A DNA stretch of 10,414 nucleotides from Acidimicrobiia bacterium (GTDB lineage Bacteria; Actinomycetota; Acidimicrobiia; Acidimicrobiales; Ilumatobacteraceae). Of the stretch, positions 6,365 to 10,414 are shown one piece after another. The position numbers were made by a program, and so were the translations under genes. The stretch lies in contig JACDHN010000055.1 in assembly GCA_013821025.1 (NCBI GenBank), positions 1 through 10,414 on the forward strand, read 5' to 3'. Numbering within the stretch: position 1 is the first letter of the stretch; each line of letters starts with the position of its first letter. The notes below the pieces were generated by a model. That model did not search any database and was not told where the DNA came from. It was given only the letters and a program-made list of their open reading frames with translations.

Positions 6365-7173
6365 GCCCGGCGCTGCACGGAGATCGAACGTGTGCCGGCG
6401 CGCCAGTACGTCTCCATGTCGTCGAAGGCGTGTACCGAGGCCCTGCCAACCCGGACGCCGGCGTTGGGTGCGGATTCGATCACCGTGCGCGCGCCCGCAG
6501 CCACGAGCTCCTCGTGTTCGTCGGCAACCTCTTGGTTCGCCCAGTAGCCGACCGAGACGTGAGGTCGCCAAGGGCTGGTCAGGTCGATGCCGAACTCGGC
6601 ACCGAGCGTCGACAGGAGCGCATCGCGCGCCTCGACGATCATCGAGTACGCCGACCGCGAGTGTTGGGCAGGTTCTAGCCCTGCCACGAGCGCGTGCCCC
6701 CGTGACTCGATCCCGGCGAAGCGGAGATCGATCGGTGAGGTTGCGCGCTCGATGAGCTGTGCGAGTGCTGCAGCGGCGGAGGGGACGAGCGACGCCGGAT
6801 CGAGCACCGCGCCCGGCAAGGATTCAAGCATCTGCGCGATGCGTTGGCGTGCGGGTCCTTGAGCCTCGTTGAGCTGAGCGTCCGACAGTCCGTCACACAC
6901 CGTGACGTGGTAGCTCGACGGCGGTAGCGGCAGGTAACCAGCCGGCTGCTGCCGGCGGACGAGGTCGAAGGACCACACCGACAGGGTTCTATAGAGATCG
7001 TGGCCGGCGATCAGCTTGCCCGGCAGCTCGAGCAGTTCGAGAGGCTCGGGCTGCTCGGCGCCGCCTTGTTGGCTCTGATGCGGTCCAAGGTCGGTGTCGA
7101 ACAGCACGCTCCAGCCCTTGAACGGTGCCCACGCAAGTTCGGGACCTGTGAGCTTGGGGGTCGTGATCCTCAC
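6361..7173 (-). CDS. 2H phosphoesterase superfamily protein (DUF1868-like)
   Basis: The 270-residue product carries the two His-x-Thr/Ser motifs that define 2H (LigT/cyclic phosphodiesterase-like) enzymes: PPSSYHVTVCDG (His89, Thr91) and SPWRPHVSVGYWAN (His205, Ser207). The LPPSSYH-TV-G form and the preceding LPGKLIAGH (50-58) resemble DUF1868 proteins. Known 2H enzymes open 2',3'-cyclic phosphates, hydrolyse 2'-5' bonds or act on ADP-ribose cyclic phosphate; the substrate here is unknown. No signal peptide or membrane segment is seen, so it is probably cytoplasmic. GTG 7173 is chosen because it lies 2 bases after the upstream Stealth stop (7176-7178) and the protein reads as coherent from there. 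The same frame stays open to 8094, but that extension only mirrors the Stealth gene. The stop overlaps the next start (GTGA), so it is coupled on both sides to Stealth genes, suggesting a role in the same phosphodiester chemistry (inference). Confidence 0.87.
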   Translation of the reverse strand: MRITTPKLTGPELAWAPFKGWSVLFDTDLGPHQSQQGGAEQPEPLELLELPGKLIAGHDLYRTLSVWSFDLVRRQQPAGYLPLPPSSYHVTVCDGLSDAQLNEAQGPARQRIAQMLESLPGAVLDPASLVPSAAAALAQLIERATSPIDLRFAGIESRGHALVAGLEPAQHSRSAYSMIVEARDALLSTLGAEFGIDLTSPWRPHVSVGYWANQEVADEHEELVAAGARTVIESAPNAGVRVGRASVHAFDDMETYWRAGTRSISVQRRA

Positions 7174-7175
7174 TC

Positions 7176-8855
7176 TCAGCGCTCGAACGTGCTCTTCTCG
7201 GGGAAGTACGTGTCGAAGAAGGCGCTGACGAGGGCCATCTTGTCGGCCTCGGACACCTCGCCGCGATCGGTGTCGTTCAAACAGAACGTGTCGTATCTGC
7301 GCGACTTCATCAGGTGGTGCAGCCGGCCCTCGAGGTTGAACTGGCCGAGGTCGGCGTAGTAGGACGACAGCGAGCCAGGTATTGCCCGCCCCGTCAGGTA
7401 GGCGACGTGATGGTGCAACGAGGAGGCCAACGCCAGGTCGGTCGGGCTGCGAACCTGGCTGGCCGTGGTGGCGGCGACCTCGTCTGGAAACAGGTCGGCG
7501 ATGTCGAGCTGAACGGATCGCAGCTGCGGGTATGGCGCGTGCTTGAACTTGCGCGTCGCCACCTTGCCGAACTTGTTGACAAGTACCCTCCTGCCGTTCA
7601 TCGCCGCGGTGTCGACCGGCCTGTGGCGGACCGTTGGTTCGCCGAGTGGGATAAGGGCCCGGGACCGGAAGAACCTGGCTAGGCCGTTGGCGAGGAAGAA
7701 CTGTTCGGCCTCCACCCGGCGGGCGAAGAAGAAGTCGTCGTTCAGGTAGAGGTAGTGCTCCGACAGGCCAGGCACATGGTGCAGGCGCGACTCGATGGAA
7801 TGGGAGTTGAACGTCGGCAGGACGGAGTCCACGGGGAAGATCTCGCGGTGGTCGACGATGCTCAGGCGTGGATGGTCGGTGCGCAGCCAGTCGGGGCACT
7901 GGTCGTCGGTGACCACGTACACGTGGTTCACGAAATCGGCATAGCGCTCGAGCGACCGCAATGAGTACTTGAGCTCGTTTCGCGAGAGGTAACGCGCATC
8001 GGTGGCCGCCTCCTCGTGCCGCGACGCCAGATCGACGAGGCCGAGTGTCGTGGCGCGCCGTTCGATCCACTCCGGGTCCGATCCGTCGACCCACGTGTAG
8101 ACGACGTCGATCGGGAAGTCAACGGCTTCGATCATCGGCGCCGGCAGGTCCCCTCCGGCGCCCACTGAGCCGAAGCGTTCCGCCGGCAGCTCGACGGTGA
8201 GCGGGTTCCAGCGTCGCGACCGCACGGTGTTGTTGATCCTGGAACGGCGCCAGAACTCGATCTCGCATCCGTGGATGTCGCCGAACAGATCGACGCCGTC
8301 GGGGTTGGCGTGGTACTCGAAGATGCGCCACACGGCGGCCTTCGATCCGTATCGGTGAAGGTCGTCAGGCGACGATGAGGCCAGGTGGTGGACGCGGTGG
8401 TGCCGCGGGATCGACGTCGAGTCGAAGTACACGTAGGTGGTGCGAGGCGCTGCCACCACCAGGCTCCACAGCAGCCTGTCGCGGTCGTGGACGACGGCGA
8501 CGCGGAACCGGTTGCGCGAGTCGATCGGCAACTCGTGCGTCTTGACGCCTGTGGCAGTCAGCGCCTTCGTGACCAGGTTCCGGTTGGAGCGCATGGCGTC
8601 GAGCACCGATGCCGACGTGCGGCAACGGGCGACCACCGTGCGCACCTCGGAGGGTCTGGTGCCGACGGTCGTGATGATGGTGTCGGGCACATCCCGCACG
8701 GACAACGTCAACGATGCCGGTGCGCGTCGCAACCGGTAGCGCCGCATCGTCTCGTCGCGGGTCGTGCGGTATACGTGCCGGGCGTGCAGGGCCCGTTCGA
8801 GCTGACCTGTCCTGGCAAGCTGGTTTATGACGGCTCGGCGCAGTTGCTGCTTCAT
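7176..8855 (-). CDS. Stealth-family sugar-phosphate transferase (first in operon)
   Basis: This 559-residue protein has all four Stealth regions: region 1 IDVVYTWVDGSDPEW (249-263); region 2 about 286-375 with RYLSRNELKYSLRSLERY, VVTDDQCPDWL, LPTFNSHSIESRLHH and YLYLNDDFFF; region 3 about 437-490 beginning KHAPYPQLRSVQLDI; and region 4 YDTFCLNDTDRGE (521-533) with the usual CLND intact. It is expected to transfer hexose-1-phosphate from a UDP-sugar to a glycan acceptor. The first 248 residues precede the Stealth core. They include a basic N-terminus and the segment FGDIHGCEIEFWRRSR (191-206), which matches poorly but recognisably a segment of the downstream Stealth protein. ATG 8855 overlaps the sulfotransferase stop as ATGA, which decides the start. 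No strong ribosome site is seen, so translation probably depends on coupling. It shares clear similarity with the 4895-6364 protein in regions 1 and 2 but is divergent elsewhere, so this is not a recent duplication. Confidence 0.95.
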   Translation of the reverse strand: MKQQLRRAVINQLARTGQLERALHARHVYRTTRDETMRRYRLRRAPASLTLSVRDVPDTIITTVGTRPSEVRTVVARCRTSASVLDAMRSNRNLVTKALTATGVKTHELPIDSRNRFRVAVVHDRDRLLWSLVVAAPRTTYVYFDSTSIPRHHRVHHLASSSPDDLHRYGSKAAVWRIFEYHANPDGVDLFGDIHGCEIEFWRRSRINNTVRSRRWNPLTVELPAERFGSVGAGGDLPAPMIEAVDFPIDVVYTWVDGSDPEWIERRATTLGLVDLASRHEEAATDARYLSRNELKYSLRSLERYADFVNHVYVVTDDQCPDWLRTDHPRLSIVDHREIFPVDSVLPTFNSHSIESRLHHVPGLSEHYLYLNDDFFFARRVEAEQFFLANGLARFFRSRALIPLGEPTVRHRPVDTAAMNGRRVLVNKFGKVATRKFKHAPYPQLRSVQLDIADLFPDEVAATTASQVRSPTDLALASSLHHHVAYLTGRAIPGSLSSYYADLGQFNLEGRLHHLMKSRRYDTFCLNDTDRGEVSEADKMALVSAFFDTYFPEKSTFER

Positions 8856-9688
8856 CGAGCCCGTTCGCTCAGTCGTCGGTACTCACCGGCGGTCCTGGCA
8901 TCGAGATCCTCACGGATGGAGGCCGGCATCGGTCGCGCCCGTTCCCCTGTGACGTTGGAGAAGTTCTCCTGCAGGAACTTTCGCGTCGCCCGACGCTCTT
9001 TGATGTTCTGCAGGAACGGGTTGATCCGCAGCGCGATCTCGAGCCCTCTGGCCGACACGCTGGCATTGCGCACTGGTCGGTAGTCGAGGGTGCCGGGCAG
9101 GGGCAGTCCACAACGCTGCATGAAGTGGGCCAGGAACTCGTTCTGGCCGGCCGAGATGGTGCTGAAATCGCCGATCACGACTCGCTCGGCGCCGAACGTG
9201 TCGTCGAGCGCATCTACGGTCGGCTGCCATGTGAGCGCTGCCGGATCGACCGTCGCGTACCACTCTTCGAAGCTGTGGCACGCCCCCTGGTGCACCGTCT
9301 GCAGGTAGAACGACTCGATGTAGTCCGCCATCGGACGGACGTAGAACACAACACATGGATCGAGGTCAAGGGTGATCGACGCCAGGGCCTTCGCCAGCTC
9401 CTGAGCGTCGGGGTACAGGCTGGTCTTGCCGTCGACGAACGGGTGACCGAGCGTGTTCTCGTGGGAGACGAAGACCTTGGGGGAACGGGCCAGTTCGGTC
9501 TCGAGGCGCGACCGCAGCCGATCTGGGTGTTCCACCAGATGCTGGCCCCACCCGATCAGCTTGTTCGTGTCGGTGCGGGAGATGAACGAAACCGGCGATT
9601 CGCCCGGCAACGACATCCTGTCGCGGAAGTACTTCTGGATGAGTGAAGTGCCGGTCTTATGGGCGCCGACATGTATGACCGTTCGCAT
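8852..9688 (-). CDS. PAPS-dependent sulfotransferase-like protein
   Basis: This 278-residue protein opens MRTVIHVGAHKTGTSLIQKYF. GAHKTGTS (residues 8-15) is the P-loop-like 5'-phosphosulfate-binding motif and YVRPMADYIESFYLQ (116-130) the 3'-phosphate-binding motif, with Arg118 and Ser126 spaced by eight residues as the family requires. It would transfer sulfate from PAPS to a carbohydrate hydroxyl in the cytoplasm. In this setting the acceptor is probably the glycan made by the locus or its lipid-linked precursor (inference). ATG 9688 is chosen because the family N-terminus starts there and a GGAG ribosome site sits 5 bases before it. The frame is open further upstream to 10102 but that only shadows the GT2 gene. 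A TATCCT box at 9715-9720 could give it its own promoter. Its stop overlaps the Stealth start (ATGA). Confidence 0.9.
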   Translation of the reverse strand: MRTVIHVGAHKTGTSLIQKYFRDRMSLPGESPVSFISRTDTNKLIGWGQHLVEHPDRLRSRLETELARSPKVFVSHENTLGHPFVDGKTSLYPDAQELAKALASITLDLDPCVVFYVRPMADYIESFYLQTVHQGACHSFEEWYATVDPAALTWQPTVDALDDTFGAERVVIGDFSTISAGQNEFLAHFMQRCGLPLPGTLDYRPVRNASVSARGLEIALRINPFLQNIKERRATRKFLQENFSNVTGERARPMPASIREDLDARTAGEYRRLSERAR

Positions 9689-9693
9689 TGGAT

Positions 9694-9697
9694 CTCC
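9694..9697 (-). promoter_or_regulatory. ribosome binding site GGAG of the sulfotransferase gene
   Basis: GGAG on the minus strand sits 5 bases before ATG 9688. It is the clearest Shine-Dalgarno sequence in the operon and fixes the sulfotransferase start; the downstream genes have no comparable site and rely on stop-start overlaps. Confidence 0.6.
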
Positions 9698-9714
9698 GGT
9701 TCCCGAAACCACGC

Positions 9715-9720
9715 AGGATA
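9715..9720 (-). promoter_or_regulatory. possible -10 box TATCCT upstream of the sulfotransferase gene
   Basis: TATCCT (TANNNT type) lies 26 bases before ATG 9688 in the 59-base gap after the GT2 stop. It would give a short leader that contains the GGAG site. No good -35 match is visible, so it may be an internal promoter of the operon or chance. Confidence 0.3.
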
Positions 9721-9730
9721 CCCTCGAGGG
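9721..9730. repeat. perfect 10-bp palindrome CCCTCGAGGG
   Basis: A perfect inverted repeat lies directly upstream of the TATCCT box, where the spacer between -35 and -10 would be. The position would suit a repressor site, but a 10-bp GC palindrome can arise by chance and no second copy is seen. Confidence 0.2.
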
Positions 9731-9747
9731 ACACCGACCGTTGTGCT

Positions 9748-10414
9748 TCACCGGCGTCGCCGGCCACCCAGGATCCACGCCAGCAGTCCTGCTGACCACG
9801 AGAAGTGCATGGTCGCAAGCGCTGCCGCCAGCCGCAAACGGATGCCTCGTTGCCGGCGCCCCTCGACGCCTGTGGCCGCCGTGAGGGCCGCGACGTAACC
9901 AGCTGGTGCCAGCAGCGCCCGGCGCCATACGGGCCCGACGATCAGCCCGCCGGCGACGAGCGTGCACACCACTGGTGGGACGAGCTGGCGCAGCTTCAGC
10001 GAGCATGGGTGGCGTACCAGCACCTGCGCCTTGTACTGGCCGTACTGGAAGTACTGCCTTGACAGCGAGCGCAGATCGGACCGCGGCCGGTACGTGGCCC
10101 ACAGCTCAGGATCGAACCACACCTCGTGGCCGGCCGCCCGCAGCCGGACGTTCAGCTCGTAGTCCTGGTTACGCACCAGTCGCTCATCGAAGGCGCCGAC
10201 CTCCACGAGCGCATGCCGGCGGAACACGCCGAGGTACACGGTGTCGACAGGCCCTTGCGGCCCTCCCACGTGAAACCGGGCCCCACCGGTGCCGAACCGG
10301 CTCGACATCGCCACCGCCACGGCCTGTTCGAACGGGGTGACACCCACCGGCCGTTGGATGCCGCCGACGTTGGCAGCACCTGTCCTGGCCAACGTTTCCA
10401 CCGCCCTGGCGATG
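9748..10414 (-). CDS. ExoA-like membrane GT2 glycosyltransferase (5' end outside the window)
   Basis: About 221 C-terminal residues are visible; the reading frame continues past the right edge (ATC GCC AGG GCG GTG...). The fragment carries the GT2 C-half features of succinoglycan ExoA-type enzymes: TGAANVGGIQRP, SSRFGTGGARFHVGG, VDTVYLGVFRR, GAFDERLVRNQDYELNVRLR (the acidic catalytic-base region) and RQYFQYGQYKAQV. Hydrophobic stretches follow (VPPVVCTLVAGGLIVGPVW; LLAPAGYVAALTAATG; a final LAAALATMHFSWSAGLLAWIL), giving about two or three membrane segments. It would add a sugar to a lipid-linked repeat unit at the inner membrane face. A GTG lies in frame at 10401, but homologues extend well upstream, so the start is not here. 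It is followed after 59 bases by the sulfotransferase gene and is probably in the same operon. Confidence 0.92.
   Translation of the reverse strand, partial: IARAVETLARTGAANVGGIQRPVGVTPFEQAVAVAMSSRFGTGGARFHVGGPQGPVDTVYLGVFRRHALVEVGAFDERLVRNQDYELNVRLRAAGHEVWFDPELWATYRPRSDLRSLSRQYFQYGQYKAQVLVRHPCSLKLRQLVPPVVCTLVAGGLIVGPVWRRALLAPAGYVAALTAATGVEGRRQRGIRLRLAAALATMHFSWSAGLLAWILGGRRRR

Noticed and set aside
6361..8094. 577-codon minus-strand open frame spanning the 2H gene and beyond
   Set aside because: Only the part from GTG 7173 reads as a coherent protein; the upstream 307 codons mirror the Stealth gene in another frame and are Arg/Pro-rich.
8852..10102. N-terminal extension of the sulfotransferase frame to 10102
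   Set aside because: The extra 138 codons overlap the GT2 gene in another frame and read as shadow sequence; the GGAG site and family N-terminus place the start at 9688.

Overview
This is a GC-rich window with strongly GC-biased third codon positions, GTG starts and TANNNT-type -10 boxes placed just upstream of start codons. Together these suggest a high-GC actinobacterium, possibly of the Acidimicrobiia type; that lineage guess is an inference from style, not from a marker gene. The content is a surface-polysaccharide locus: a UDP-hexose epimerase, three glycosyltransferases, a PAPS-type sulfotransferase and two Stealth-family sugar-phosphate transferases. No tRNA, rRNA, CRISPR array, insertion sequence or integrase was seen, and no non-coding stretch exceeds about 115 bases.

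Left part (1-2530). The end of an unidentified plus-strand gene is followed 5 bases later by an alpha/beta hydrolase whose nucleophile-elbow serine is replaced by asparagine. Two strong GC hairpins separate it from galE, which converges from the minus strand. Divergent from galE is a small unrecognised plus-strand gene whose 3' end overlaps, antisense, the 3' end of the next gene.

Middle part (2440-4890). A GT4 glycosyltransferase (minus) and a GT2 glycosyltransferase with a large unassigned N-terminal region (plus) are divergently arranged around a 114-base promoter region.

Right part (4895-10414). This is a compact minus-strand operon, read in the order: ExoA-like membrane GT2 (5' end outside the window), sulfotransferase, Stealth phosphotransferase, 2H phosphoesterase (DUF1868-like), second Stealth phosphotransferase. 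The last four are joined by an ATGA overlap, a 2-base gap and a GTGA overlap, so they are probably translationally coupled. The GT2 gene at 3631-4890 ends 4 bases from the end of this operon, tail to tail.

Working model (inference). GalE supplies UDP-galactose-type precursors and the GTs assemble a glycan. The two Stealth enzymes add hexose-1-phosphate units, giving phosphodiester linkages, and the sulfotransferase adds sulfate. The 2H phosphoesterase, placed between the two Stealth genes, is the unexpected partner: it could cleave or edit a (cyclic) phosphodiester linked to Stealth chemistry. The Stealth-2H-Stealth arrangement with a sulfotransferase is the best candidate here for an undescribed functional unit.
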